Below, in pieces: positions 31,672 through 39,120 of a DNA stretch of 39,120 nt. Source of the stretch: a virus; the IMG/VR virus record IMGVR_UViG_3300024520_000201, positions 1 to 39,120 of that record. One strand, 5' to 3'. A program made the position numbers and the translations under genes. The stretch's first letter is position 1. Every line of letters starts with the position of its first letter. The notes beneath the pieces were generated by a model that made no database searches, was not told the DNA's origin, and worked only from the letters and a program-made list of their open reading frames with translations.

Positions 31672-32721
31672 TCATTGAAACTCTGCAAGGAACTCATCAG
31701 CACCACCAGCACCACCAACACCAGTGCAGTGGGACTCAAGGATACACACAGTTGCGATACCAACCTTGTCATACTTGGTCTTGGTCACCTGAAGTTGGTT
31801 GCAGGTAAACTTGATTGAGTTGAGCTGTGCAGCAGGTGCAGTGACAGGACCAATGGTCCAGACAGCATTGGCAGACGGAGCACCAATCAGCTCTTGGTAC
31901 TCAAAGTCTGAGTCTGACGTACTCATGTACACAGTTCCGTTGCACCTGACCCTACGCTCATCCTGCACCCAACGCAGACCTGTCGCCTGGTTGCTGTCTG
32001 ACACAGAATTGACAACGTTGTCAATCACCAATGACATGGTCATGAAACCACGCAGCTGACCCCAGGTATACGCAGCAGCTTGTACCACAGGTGCGCTCAG
32101 TGACGCTTGGAACCCATAGTCATACGTGGTTGCAGTCAACCCATTCTCAATAGCAGCCAAACTGCCGACCCTGAAAGATGCCTTAGCAATGATGATGCTT
32201 CCACCAGTCTGCTCAAGTGTCAGACTCGCTAGCACGCAATCCATGTATGTGTAGCTCATGTCGAAATTCCAGAGCTTCACAGTTCCGTATGTTGTACCGA
32301 GTGCAGGTATGTACTGGTACTTGGGGCTGGTACCGTTGGACCCTGCAAGACCTGACATCAGCAGAAGCGCATGAATCCCGGGATCAGGTTTGGCTTGACC
32401 TGCTGATGGTGTGCTCGTGACACCATTTCCTTTCAGCTGCCAAGAGATCTCAAAGCCTTCAACATTGACCTTCACAAATGTGTCAGGGAGTACAGTGAAT
32501 GAACCAGGCTCAACAGGGTTTTCGCGTGCATCCCTGACATGGTCAGGAAACGCGATACCTGTCTTGCCTGTACCTGATTCTGCATCACCAAGCACAAGAC
32601 CATTAGTCTCATCCAACGCGCCACCACCACCAAGGGCAAGGTCACGTATTGTTGTGTTGATTGCGCCTAGGTCACTTTGCTCACCAACCGCAACCGCACC
32701 AATGAAAGTTACATCCGCCAT
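31672..32721 (-). CDS. Major tail (tube) protein
   Basis: 349 residues, ATG 32721 after AAGGAG. Beta-rich, Gly/Thr/Ser-rich: FTVLPDTFVKVNVEGFEISW, VKLWNFDMSYTYMDCVLASL, IIIAKASFRVGSLAAI, GFMTMSLVIDNVVNSV, as in phage tube proteins with two beta domains. Position between the tail terminator-type genes and tape measure is standard for the tube. There is only a 51-bp gap to the tape measure and no gene between, so no tail chaperone is encoded there. Confidence 0.8.
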   Translation of the reverse strand: MADVTFIGAVAVGEQSDLGAINTTIRDLALGGGGALDETNGLVLGDAESGTGKTGIAFPDHVRDARENPVEPGSFTVLPDTFVKVNVEGFEISWQLKGNGVTSTPSAGQAKPDPGIHALLLMSGLAGSNGTSPKYQYIPALGTTYGTVKLWNFDMSYTYMDCVLASLTLEQTGGSIIIAKASFRVGSLAAIENGLTATTYDYGFQASLSAPVVQAAAYTWGQLRGFMTMSLVIDNVVNSVSDSNQATGLRWVQDERRVRCNGTVYMSTSDSDFEYQELIGAPSANAVWTIGPVTAPAAQLNSIKFTCNQLQVTKTKYDKVGIATVCILESHCTGVGGAGGADEFLAEFQ

Positions 32722-32734
32722 CTGTTCTTACTCC

Positions 32735-33172
32735 TTATGGTGTGATTGCAAAGGTTGCAAGCACTGAATAGCTTATGACATTACCTTCCCTGGTGACGTC
32801 ATCATTGACTAGCAGCTGGTAGGCATCGTCAGCGTTGTTGTACATGCTGCCTATATTCAACCTCCACCAGTCTTTATCAAGTAGCGAGGCTTGAGCGGTC
32901 AGCATCACACCTTCAGTGTATGTGCGCTCATCCATAGCGTCTGACAACCGATAGTGTGCCTTCACTTCAACAGACACAACAGGGTACGTGACATTGCTTC
33001 CTGTTTGCGCCTGCTCATACTGAAACACCAATTGGTAATAGACCAGGTCAGCAGTAGTGAGCTGTGACAGCTCGTCTGACAGGTCTACTTCAAGCTGACG
33101 TGCAATAGGCCAACCAAAGGAAGCATTGAGCGCTATTCTCAGCTCACCAAGTACATTTAGAAGTGTAGACAT
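32735..33172 (-). CDS. Tail completion/head-tail joining protein
   Basis: 145 residues. Starts with helices (LLNVLGELRIALNASFGWPI), then beta segments with Val/Tyr (LVYYQLVFQYEQAQTGS, TYPVVSVEVKAHYRLSDA) and an acidic loop before a beta end (VISYSVLATFAITP). Its place between the terminator-type gene and the tube gene fits a tail completion or tube-initiator role. Family not certain. Confidence 0.6.
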   Translation of the reverse strand: MSTLLNVLGELRIALNASFGWPIARQLEVDLSDELSQLTTADLVYYQLVFQYEQAQTGSNVTYPVVSVEVKAHYRLSDAMDERTYTEGVMLTAQASLLDKDWWRLNIGSMYNNADDAYQLLVNDDVTREGNVISYSVLATFAITP

Positions 33173-33173
33173 C

Positions 33174-33587
33174 CTATGTCGTCCTTACGGCTGCCAAGCT
33201 CATCCTTGCAAGCGTCCTGGTCTCTTGCATTTCGTCAACCACCCAATCTTGTGTGTATAGGTCTTCAGTGACACCAGACAGCGTAGTATCAGCTTCCGTA
33301 GCGTCGATGATATCTGAGACCTCTTGCCGCATATCCTCATGAGCTGTTGGGCTGTCTGTGCTTTGTGGGGTACGTACTAGAAAGATTGTGTAGCCAACTG
33401 CCTTTCTGAGCTGCTTGTGTGGCAGACGCTCCCCAGCACCTTCAGGGTTGAAGATCATAGCAAGGGGGTAGTCACGTATCGTCAAGCTGTTCAAAGATGT
33501 GTAATGCTTCTGAACAGTGTAGGTGCTCGGCAATGTAGCTACCAGCAACGCGTGGATTGAGTCCAATGTGTCTTGTACCATACTCAT
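33174..33587 (-). CDS. Tail terminator-like protein
   Basis: 137 residues from ATG 33587 with AGGGTGA upstream; TTG 33593 would add two residues. It begins with a helix (VQDTLDSIHALLVATLPST), then beta pieces (VQKHYTSLNSLTIRDYPLAM, VGYTIFLVRTP) and helices (AHEDMRQEVSDIIDATEAD): the alpha/beta layout of tail terminators that cap the tube below the head. Inferred from size, order and fold pattern. Confidence 0.6.
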   Translation of the reverse strand: MSMVQDTLDSIHALLVATLPSTYTVQKHYTSLNSLTIRDYPLAMIFNPEGAGERLPHKQLRKAVGYTIFLVRTPQSTDSPTAHEDMRQEVSDIIDATEADTTLSGVTEDLYTQDWVVDEMQETRTLARMSLAAVRTT

Positions 33588-33589
33588 AA

Positions 33590-34006
33590 TCAAGTCACCC
33601 TGCTCATCTCTTCTTCAAGCACCCTTTTTGCTATGCCACCAAATTTCTTCATGGTGTGGTCAACAGCAGGTTGCAGGAACTGACGCATACCAAATTCATG
33701 CACCCTTGCGTATTCAACGTCAGTGCCAACATACACAATTGCCTTTTGCAGGTCATCGTAGTTGGGCATGATGCTTCCACCCAACTGACCTGTACGCCAT
33801 GTCAGACGACGTGGCAGCACAGGCGCGTCAATGCCTCTGCCCCTGTCAATTTCAACCTCTGACGCTTGCTTCTGTACCTTGAGCGCATACCGCGTCAGTG
33901 ACTTCTGCCATATCCTGTCATTGAGTGCAGGGGACACACTCTTGAGCAAGCGTCTGACCTTTGCAAGCTCTTTCTTCTTGACGTGTATGGCAATTGCAAC
34001 AGGCAC
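33590..34006 (-). CDS. HK97 gp10-like head-tail/tail protein
   Basis: 138 residues from GTG 34006 overlapping the previous stop (TAGTG). Contains the signature of HK97 gp10-type proteins: RTGQLGGSIMP (about 71-81) and then YVGTDVEYARVHEFGMRQFLQPA (about 92-114), with charged helices before it. Known family members act in tail assembly at the head-tail joint. Length is typical. Confidence 0.85.
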   Translation of the reverse strand: MPVAIAIHVKKKELAKVRRLLKSVSPALNDRIWQKSLTRYALKVQKQASEVEIDRGRGIDAPVLPRRLTWRTGQLGGSIMPNYDDLQKAIVYVGTDVEYARVHEFGMRQFLQPAVDHTMKKFGGIAKRVLEEEMSRVT

Positions 34007-34569
34007 TACAGTACCTCTTCTGGTATATAGCGCTCAATTGTAGCGAGCATGACAGGTAGCCAATCGTGCTTGGTGTACCCTGTAGAGTCACCACCACCAG
34101 GGTCACTGCCTGACTTGCCAAGTCGGTCACCACCAGAGTGTGTCTGCTTGTACTCAAAGGCACACTGTGCTGTGACGTCCCATACAAGGTCAAGGGGGAT
34201 AGCAGCTTCATCAAAGCCTGTCTGATAGGTGACCAGCACCCTGCCCTTTGCCCACGGTACGCGGTACCCATCAGTCATGCGATATATACACGCTGGTGCG
34301 TCAGTCAACCAGTCAGCAGATGTCAACACTGTGTCACCTTCAGTGATGCCATTGACTTGGAGTATGGGGAAATGGTCCAGCACGATTGCATCAGTATCGA
34401 CAGCAACCTCAATGACCTCAGTGAAGCTCTGAAGTGTCACACCCTGACTGATGGCATGGATAACACGCTGTGACACACCAGCAACGATCAGACCCAAAAG
34501 TGCGTCATCTTCTGTGTCTGTCTTCTCAAGGTACTTCTTCACGTTGTCGATTGAGGTGATGTTGCCCAT
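34006..34569 (-). CDS. Head-tail connector (gp6-like)
   Basis: 187 residues, ATG 34569 after AGGAGAG. The N-terminus reads like the head-tail adaptor family: SIDNVKKYLEKTDTEDDALL, GLIVAGVSQRVIHAIS, with later FPILQVNGI, GRVLVTYQTGFDEAAIPLDL (about 126-145) and an acidic Gly-rich C-terminal loop. Such connectors close the portal and bind the tail. The order capsid, connector, gp10-like, terminator, tube matches HK97-type genomes. Confidence 0.8.
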   Translation of the reverse strand: MGNITSIDNVKKYLEKTDTEDDALLGLIVAGVSQRVIHAISQGVTLQSFTEVIEVAVDTDAIVLDHFPILQVNGITEGDTVLTSADWLTDAPACIYRMTDGYRVPWAKGRVLVTYQTGFDEAAIPLDLVWDVTAQCAFEYKQTHSGGDRLGKSGSDPGGGDSTGYTKHDWLPVMLATIERYIPEEVL

Positions 34570-34575
34570 TGCTGG

Positions 34576-35001
34576 TCACTCTCCTGTGTTGGTCTCTTCT
34601 TCCGACCCTTCTTCTTCAGGTTCTGCGTTGATGAGCATACGCAGATTGATTGCACCTGCTTCGTCAATCAGCTCATTGGCAAGAAGGTTGCTGATACACA
34701 CTTCAGCAAAGCGCTCAATCTCACCAGGCTTCAAGTCACTGTGCAGATCAAAGATGACCTCAAGTTGGTCACACAGGTCTGCCCTGTCAGCAACCGTTGG
34801 GTTGTTGCGAAATGCACTGCAAGCAGTACCAAAACGCATCAACACTGTATTGGGTACCTCATACACAGGTGCCAGACGTCCGTTGGACTCCAAACCACGC
34901 AGAATTGACTCAACCTTCTGCGCACGACCAGGCACTGTACCGTCATCGGTGTTCAGCAGACCCATTACTGTGTTGTACTTCGCCCTGTCTTCAGTGTTCA
35001 C
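34576..35001 (-). CDS. Hypothetical head-region protein
   Basis: 141 residues from GTG 35001, with AAGGAGG about 10 bases upstream, inside the end of the preceding gene. Helical (AQKVESILRGLESNGRLAP, DRADLCDQLEVIFDLHSDLK, IERFAEVCISNLLANELIDE) with a strongly acidic tail (NAEPEEEGSEEETNTGE). It may be a capsid-linked or assembly accessory; no motif names it. Confidence 0.62.
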   Translation of the reverse strand: MNTEDRAKYNTVMGLLNTDDGTVPGRAQKVESILRGLESNGRLAPVYEVPNTVLMRFGTACSAFRNNPTVADRADLCDQLEVIFDLHSDLKPGEIERFAEVCISNLLANELIDEAGAINLRMLINAEPEEEGSEEETNTGE

Positions 35002-35004
35002 TGG

Positions 35005-35211
35005 TCAATCCCTCCTTGTCAGGCTTCCGTCACGTTGGAAACCTTGTCTGTGGCCCCTGTCACTATAGAGTGTGATAGCCTTGGCTGCTGCTACCTTACA
35101 CTCAGCTGTGCCAGATGACCTAGCCTGCTCGGCTGTTTTACCGCAAGTATTACACTTGATGCTGCGTCCGTACATCAAGCTGATTTCAGAATTAAAACTA
35201 CACTTACTCAT
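35005..35211 (-). CDS. Small Cys-containing protein
   Basis: 68 residues, ATG 35211 after GAAGGG. CNTCGKTAEQARS with a further Cys near residue 4 and one after (AECKVAAAK) gives a possible zinc knuckle. Basic C-terminus (DRGHRQGFQRDGSLTRRD). It lies right after the capsid gene and a stable hairpin. Might be a capsid-decoration or DNA-binding accessory (inference). Confidence 0.55.
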   Translation of the reverse strand: MSKCSFNSEISLMYGRSIKCNTCGKTAEQARSSGTAECKVAAAKAITLYSDRGHRQGFQRDGSLTRRD

Positions 35212-35228
35212 GTTGTACCCTTCTGACT

Positions 35229-35270
35229 GGTGCAGCAGCAGTGACCACCCCTGCTCTCTGCTGCTGCACC
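35229..35270 (-). other. 13-bp hairpin downstream of the capsid gene
   Basis: GGTGCAGCAGCAG (35229-35241) and CTGCTGCTGCACC (35258-35270) are perfect complements around 16 bases, in the 104-base gap after the capsid stop (minus strand). There is no T-run. A processing or mRNA-protecting hairpin that raises capsid mRNA yield relative to downstream genes is likely; partial termination is also possible. Confidence 0.75.
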
Positions 35271-35315
35271 TTCACCAAGTATGCTGCACGTCACACACTC
35301 GGCTGTGTCGCCAGA

Positions 35316-36740
35316 TCAGCTGATGGTGCCGACAGACTTCCTGAAGGCAGCAGTGTTGATTACCCCACTATCACGACGCTCAACAAACTTCCACTGCACC
35401 TGGTCTTTCTTGAAGACGTCATCAGCTTCCGTTGTCACCTCAACCCGAATCCCACCATCCTTGATGACAGCGAAACCCTCACTCAGCAACCCAATGTAGA
35501 TGTTGTCGGCCGTAATGGGCAGCTCAATGTAGGGATAGCCTTCAACCACGTTTGCAGCACCAGCAGCGTCATTGAGCGTTGTCACAGCAGCGTCAGCAGG
35601 TGAGTACAGGGGCCGATTGTTACCATCCACCAGCTTGGCAAGAATTGCAGTAACAGCAGCGTTGCCCATCCAAGTCAACCCACCACCATCACGATACTCA
35701 GAAGGCAGTGCAAGTTGCATGTCAACGAGCATGGGACGCGTCAACGCACCAGTAACACCAGCCACTGTAGCGATGGTCGCCTGAGCAATGGCAAGCTTGT
35801 GATTCACACCAGTACCATCACCCGTCTGTGCTGACTGAGCTTCCATGTACACAGACAGCTTTCGAGCTGCCTGGTTACTCAGAATTGTGCTCAGTGAGAA
35901 AGCTGCTGAAATGTCGTCAAGCAGCTCCTTGGAAGACCTGACAAGACGTCCTGCCTTCTTCTTGGACAGAATGATCTCACTGAAGGTGCTGTCCGTTTCT
36001 GTCAAGTCAGCATTCTCTGCTGTACCCGTAACGGCACCAACTGCATTCTCCTGTACAATCGTCAGTGTCAGCGCAGTTGACGTGAGTGACATGGCACGCG
36101 GCGCAATGCGCTCGCGCGCATCACGCTTGAGCACAATCAGGTCACTCAGAGGTGTCGGCACCATCGACCCACCAGCAGCAGCCGTTGCACCACCCAGAGC
36201 ACGAGCAACGTACTCGTTGTCACGATGCTTGCCCTTGAGCAGACGCAGAATTGGGTCAGCGTCCCTGATGGTGAGCAGCGTAGCTGAGTCCTTCTCAACC
36301 AACGCCTTCATGTGACGCCATGTGTTCACGTCACCTTCTGGTGTACGTATGGCACGCTCTGACTCAGGCAGCGTACGATACTGAGCTTCCCACCCCGGGA
36401 TCGCTCGCAACGCTGAACCGTATGAGACGTTGTCACGTGTGTACATGGGGATATCAACCCCCTTGTCACGCGTATTTGTGTCACCACCAGCACCACCAGC
36501 AGACAACCTGCTACGGTCAACGTGGTCACCACCTTCACCAGTACGCTGCAAACCATCCAGCACACCAGCAAGAGCAGCAGCCGTTGCACGTGCCTGTACG
36601 TCTGCAAACTCCTCAGACGTCATGTCAGCAACACGCTTGGGTGTCTCAGCACCCACAGCCCTGTGTAGCTTGTCATCAAGCTCAGTGTGGTCGATTTCCA
36701 CCTCTGAACCATCAGACCTCAGAATTACTTTGATCTTCAT
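35316..36740 (-). CDS. Major capsid protein (HK97 fold)
   Basis: 474 residues, ATG 36740 overlapping the protease stop. The N-terminal ~100 residues look like a removable scaffold (delta-type) domain: KVILRSDGSEVEIDH, then MTSEEFADVQARATAAALAG, then a Gly-rich linker. The mature part has HK97-type features: GGSMVPTPLSDLIVLKRDAR, AENADLTETDSTFSEIILSK, a later TGDGTGVNHKLA and YPYIELPI ... VIKDGGIRVEVTTEADDVF. The residues before the first beta segment are where a protease cut would fall. Makes the icosahedral shell. The C-terminal end of the neighbouring protease resembles this N-terminal domain (see findings). Confidence 0.92.
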   Translation of the reverse strand: MKIKVILRSDGSEVEIDHTELDDKLHRAVGAETPKRVADMTSEEFADVQARATAAALAGVLDGLQRTGEGGDHVDRSRLSAGGAGGDTNTRDKGVDIPMYTRDNVSYGSALRAIPGWEAQYRTLPESERAIRTPEGDVNTWRHMKALVEKDSATLLTIRDADPILRLLKGKHRDNEYVARALGGATAAAGGSMVPTPLSDLIVLKRDARERIAPRAMSLTSTALTLTIVQENAVGAVTGTAENADLTETDSTFSEIILSKKKAGRLVRSSKELLDDISAAFSLSTILSNQAARKLSVYMEAQSAQTGDGTGVNHKLAIAQATIATVAGVTGALTRPMLVDMQLALPSEYRDGGGLTWMGNAAVTAILAKLVDGNNRPLYSPADAAVTTLNDAAGAANVVEGYPYIELPITADNIYIGLLSEGFAVIKDGGIRVEVTTEADDVFKKDQVQWKFVERRDSGVINTAAFRKSVGTIS

Positions 36741-37822
36741 CGTCTGGGTATCCTTCCAATGCGTTGTGCTAGCACAGCATCTACAGCACTGCGTGTTGCT
36801 GCTGCTTGCACACGTGTGAAGTCTTCAACAGTCATACCACCAACTGTGTTGCTCATGTGCTCTTGCGAGCGTTGCTGTCCTTTCGGATCAGGCTCAGGCT
36901 CTGTGTGCTCTTGCGAGCGTTGGTTGTCGGCTGCCTCACGGCAGAGTGCCATAGCAGTCCGTAGCTCTTCTAGGCTTTCGCCCTTGAGTGCTAGCAAAGC
37001 TGCCACAGGTATGTGTAGCGTCCTTTCATTTCCGTCAGCATCATTGAACGTGACACTACGTAGTTTCTGTCCCTTGAGCGTGCCTGCAAGCAGGTTTGCC
37101 AAGTCAGCGTCTTCTGCACCGAGGTTGCGTACACCTTCTAGGCTTTCCTCGACTGCTGCGAAAGCTTCAGCAATGCCCCCCATGCCATACTCATCACGCT
37201 CACACGCTTGTGCAAGCGCTCGCATGAACACTCTGCTGTGTGAGCTGAGATCGTTGCTCCTGAGTGACAGAGCTTTAGGGTCAGCACCAAGGGCAACAAT
37301 GCTACCCTCTTCACTTGCTGACCTTTTGTGTAGGTGACCCCAGTGGCGAGCATCACTCTGACCTACCTTGGCTGAGTCAACGTATGCCCAATGACTTGAA
37401 GGCAACTCAGTTCTGCGTATGGTCTCGATTGGTCGCCAACGTAGCGACATACCACGCAAGTCACGTGCCTTGACGAGTCCGTAGATATCGCGCCTGATCT
37501 CACCAAGGATGCTGTCACCATCCATGTTGACGCGACCTTCAACCAGTAGCAGCTGCTCTGACCCCCTGGTTTCCTTGTGAGGCTTGACGATACTCCCCAT
37601 CAAAGGATTGAGCAACACGCTTCTGTGTCCGAACAGCATCGGCATACGTGCAGGCGTCTTGTTGCCTGCAATCTCAAGTATGTGTCCGTCAGCGGCTTCA
37701 CCTTGCGTTGCGAGCACAGCAGGAAACACACCATCAGCATCATCGCTTGACACTTCCCTGATACACTCAGGCATGGCACGCTCAAAGAACTCACCAACCT
37801 TCCCACGTTCTTCATCACCCAT
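36737..37822 (-). CDS. Prohead protease (S78-like) with capsid-like C-terminal module
   Basis: 361 residues from ATG 37822, with AGGGAG about 9 bases upstream; the longer frame (37894) overlaps the preceding gene. The N-terminal domain has the HK97-protease layout: beta start, then MLFGHRSVLLNPLMGSIV (His), EGRVNMDGDSILGEIRRDIY, and DLRGMSLRWRPIE with the probable catalytic Ser. The middle ~120 residues are linker. The last ~110 residues hold FNDADGNERTLHIP, then two in-frame copies of QRSQEH, then MTVEDFTRVQAAATRSAVDA. Cuts scaffold or capsid and is placed just before the capsid gene. Confidence 0.82.
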   Translation of the reverse strand: MGDEERGKVGEFFERAMPECIREVSSDDADGVFPAVLATQGEAADGHILEIAGNKTPARMPMLFGHRSVLLNPLMGSIVKPHKETRGSEQLLLVEGRVNMDGDSILGEIRRDIYGLVKARDLRGMSLRWRPIETIRRTELPSSHWAYVDSAKVGQSDARHWGHLHKRSASEEGSIVALGADPKALSLRSNDLSSHSRVFMRALAQACERDEYGMGGIAEAFAAVEESLEGVRNLGAEDADLANLLAGTLKGQKLRSVTFNDADGNERTLHIPVAALLALKGESLEELRTAMALCREAADNQRSQEHTEPEPDPKGQQRSQEHMSNTVGGMTVEDFTRVQAAATRSAVDAVLAQRIGRIPRR

Positions 37823-37844
37823 GTTGCTTGACTCCCTTGTGTGT

Positions 37845-38420
37845 CTAGCGGCCGTATTGCGTTGAGCCGTAAATCTGCCCACGACCACTACCAACAGAGG
37901 TCAGTGGTGGCAGCAGCATGGTTATACCAGACGTCACAACGGTTGCTGACTGAGACGTATTGATTTTGTGTCGGCACCTTGGAAGATCGTTGACGGTTAA
38001 ACCATTGGTCCTGAAAGCATCAGCAGGAAACACACTTGTGTGCCACAGCATACCAGCACCAGCATCAGCTGGCTCAGCAAGACCAATCGCCAACGTCTGC
38101 ATTGCTGGCCACGTAAACCAATTTGCGCCATTGTCGCGCGACCACTCAAGATCATATGTGTAGTTGGCAGAGCTTGCAATCTCCATTGTCAAGCTTGACA
38201 CAACCCTGCACACGCCTTCCATGCTCTGAGCAGAAGGGTACGCAGCAGGTGCCATCATCTGCGGCTCAACAAAGATTGCAGCAGCAGCTGATGGGCCAAC
38301 CTTTAGCACACGCTTTGCTGTGTAGAAGTCAGCACCAACAAAAGTGATTGAGTCAACCAACGCTGCGACAGGCACGTCAGACATGAAGTCAAATGAAAAG
38401 CGCTCATTCGGGTACAGCAT
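37845..38420 (-). CDS. Head structural or accessory protein, unknown
   Basis: 191 residues, ATG 38420 just after the MuF stop. Beta-rich with Ser/Ala/Thr (VDSITFVGADFYTAKRVLKV, SLTMEIASSANYTYDLEWSR, WFTWPAMQTLAIGLAEPAD). No Cys pattern or membrane helix. Located between the portal-MuF gene and the protease. It could be a head decoration or accessory protein; family not recognised. Confidence 0.62.
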   Translation of the reverse strand: MLYPNERFSFDFMSDVPVAALVDSITFVGADFYTAKRVLKVGPSAAAAIFVEPQMMAPAAYPSAQSMEGVCRVVSSLTMEIASSANYTYDLEWSRDNGANWFTWPAMQTLAIGLAEPADAGAGMLWHTSVFPADAFRTNGLTVNDLPRCRHKINTSQSATVVTSGITMLLPPLTSVGSGRGQIYGSTQYGR

Positions 38421-38424
38421 TGTG

Positions 38425-39120
38425 TTACTCTCCTTTGATGATAGGCGTCATGAAACACCTACAGTTCATACGGTTTTTAGCTGACAGTGTTGGGTCTAGT
38501 GGTGCAATACACCTTTCGTTGTCGTCCAACACAAAATCGTTGTCAAGGGGTTGCTCTTGCCCCCCGATGTCGTGTGAGTCACGTACTTGCTCATCATTGG
38601 CATCATTCCAGCGCTTGCCGCTGACCTCACCACTTGCTGCCCATCCACGTATCTGAGCATTCTGCATGACGCTACGTGTTTCTGTGCGGGCAATGCGTCT
38701 TGCTCTGACTCTGCCAAATGATTTCATCTTGCTGATTTCACGTGCTGTCTTGCTAATGCTGTCACCACTGATGACGCTGTCACCTATGATCTTGGTGAGC
38801 TTGCGCAGTGTACGTTTGTTTATCTCACCTACCAACTTTATTGTGTGACGCTCAGTGATACGCTCAATGAGTGCTGAGCTGACCTCTACACCTACTTCAC
38901 CTGATATCACCTGGTCAAGCGCTTCCTGAGCACTGACGATGAATGAGCGCTGTACTTCAGGCAACAGCTTGTCATATAGCACCTTGTCCCATGTCTTGCG
39001 ACTAAAGAGCAGCTTCTCTACTTCTTTCTGTGTCAGACGCTTGCCACGCAACGCAGCACCCTGGTTGCGGATTGGGTTGTTAGTCCACTCCTCGATTATG
39101 CGTCTGCGTTGCGCATTCAA
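38425..39120 (-). CDS. Portal-MuF fusion, C-terminal MuF-like part (continues past the right edge)
   Basis: 231 residues in this copy, open at the right edge; the TTG there is not a start because the frame continues upstream on the circle (see the left-end CDS). The MuF signature is clear: RRIARTETRSVMQNAQIRGW (about 137-156), KRWNDANDEQVRDSHD (about 164-179), then NRMNCRCFM near the end. The N-terminal helices (QRSFIVSAQEALDQVISG and on) link it to the portal. MuF domains are minor head proteins linked to the portal and injected DNA. There is no extra toxin domain after NCRC. Confidence 0.87.
   Translation of the reverse strand: MNAQRRRIIEEWTNNPIRNQGAALRGKRLTQKEVEKLLFSRKTWDKVLYDKLLPEVQRSFIVSAQEALDQVISGEVGVEVSSALIERITERHTIKLVGEINKRTLRKLTKIIGDSVISGDSISKTAREISKMKSFGRVRARRIARTETRSVMQNAQIRGWAASGEVSGKRWNDANDEQVRDSHDIGGQEQPLDNDFVLDDNERCIAPLDPTLSAKNRMNCRCFMTPIIKGE
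38976..39120. repeat. Right copy of the 145-bp terminal overlap
   Basis: Same orientation and 143 of 145 bases identical to 1-145. Mismatches are at 38986 (G here, A at 11) and 39104 (C here, A at 129). The second changes one residue (Ile in the left copy, Arg in the right copy) in the portal-MuF sequence; the first is silent. Confidence 0.9.

Noticed and set aside
36759-37337. Plus-strand frame of 192 codons opposite the protease
   Set aside because: Shadow frame; Ser/Cys-rich translation, no promoter or ribosome site, and it opposes a well supported gene.
1-39120. tRNA genes, CRISPR arrays, insertion sequences, integrase or attachment sites
   Set aside because: I looked for cloverleaf-like segments, regular spacer arrays, transposase motifs and recombinase motifs and saw none that could be supported.

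Overview
The window is the near-complete genome of a tailed double-stranded DNA bacteriophage with siphovirus-like morphology, probably recovered from an environmental sample. The evidence is a full HK97-type head module (terminase, portal, protease, capsid), a tail module with a tape measure protein, and a family A DNA polymerase replication module. Genes are tightly packed, many with 1-14 nt overlaps, and ribosome binding sites are strong (AAAGGAG type). I see no integrase, repressor, tRNA, transposase, CRISPR or bacterial housekeeping gene, so a strictly lytic phage is the simplest reading. The host cannot be named from the sequence. The first and last 145 bases are almost identical (two mismatches), so the molecule is best read as a circle, or circularly permuted DNA, of about 38,975 bp. 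The arbitrary break lies inside one long gene encoding a portal-MuF fusion.

On that circle there are two transcription arms. The late arm (minus strand) starts at about 3704 and runs leftward: small terminase, large terminase, portal-MuF (through the ends), a head protein, prohead protease, major capsid, a small Cys protein, connectors, tail terminator and tail tube proteins, tape measure, distal tail and hub proteins, a fibre with an 11-residue repeat, and a probable lysis-type membrane cassette ending at 21616. The early and replication arm (plus strand) runs from 4160 to 21395. It begins with small zinc-binding and membrane proteins (4160-8725). Replication genes follow: a coiled-coil protein, an SSB-like protein with an acidic tail ending in Phe, an AEP primase, an SF1 helicase, an H1-histone-like Lys/Ala/Pro protein, an HD nucleotidase, a PolA-type polymerase, a VRR-NUC-like nuclease and an SNF2-type helicase. 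The arm ends in a second block of small genes (19065-21395) with its own promoter.

The arms diverge from a 455-bp non-coding region (3705-4159) holding seven copies of a 13-bp motif, several in alternating orientation about 60 bp apart: the obvious candidate for an operator array or replication origin. The arms converge on a strong symmetric terminator at 21490-21523. Further hairpins lie at 10247-10299, 13821-13861, 18932-18961 and, on the late arm, 35229-35270.

The points most worth a second look are the divergent repeat array, an apparent homologous module shared by the protease C-terminus and the capsid N-terminus, the 11-residue Arg repeat of the fibre, the recurring H1-like tails on four otherwise unrelated proteins, three copies of a translation-start cassette, and the missing recognisable endolysin.
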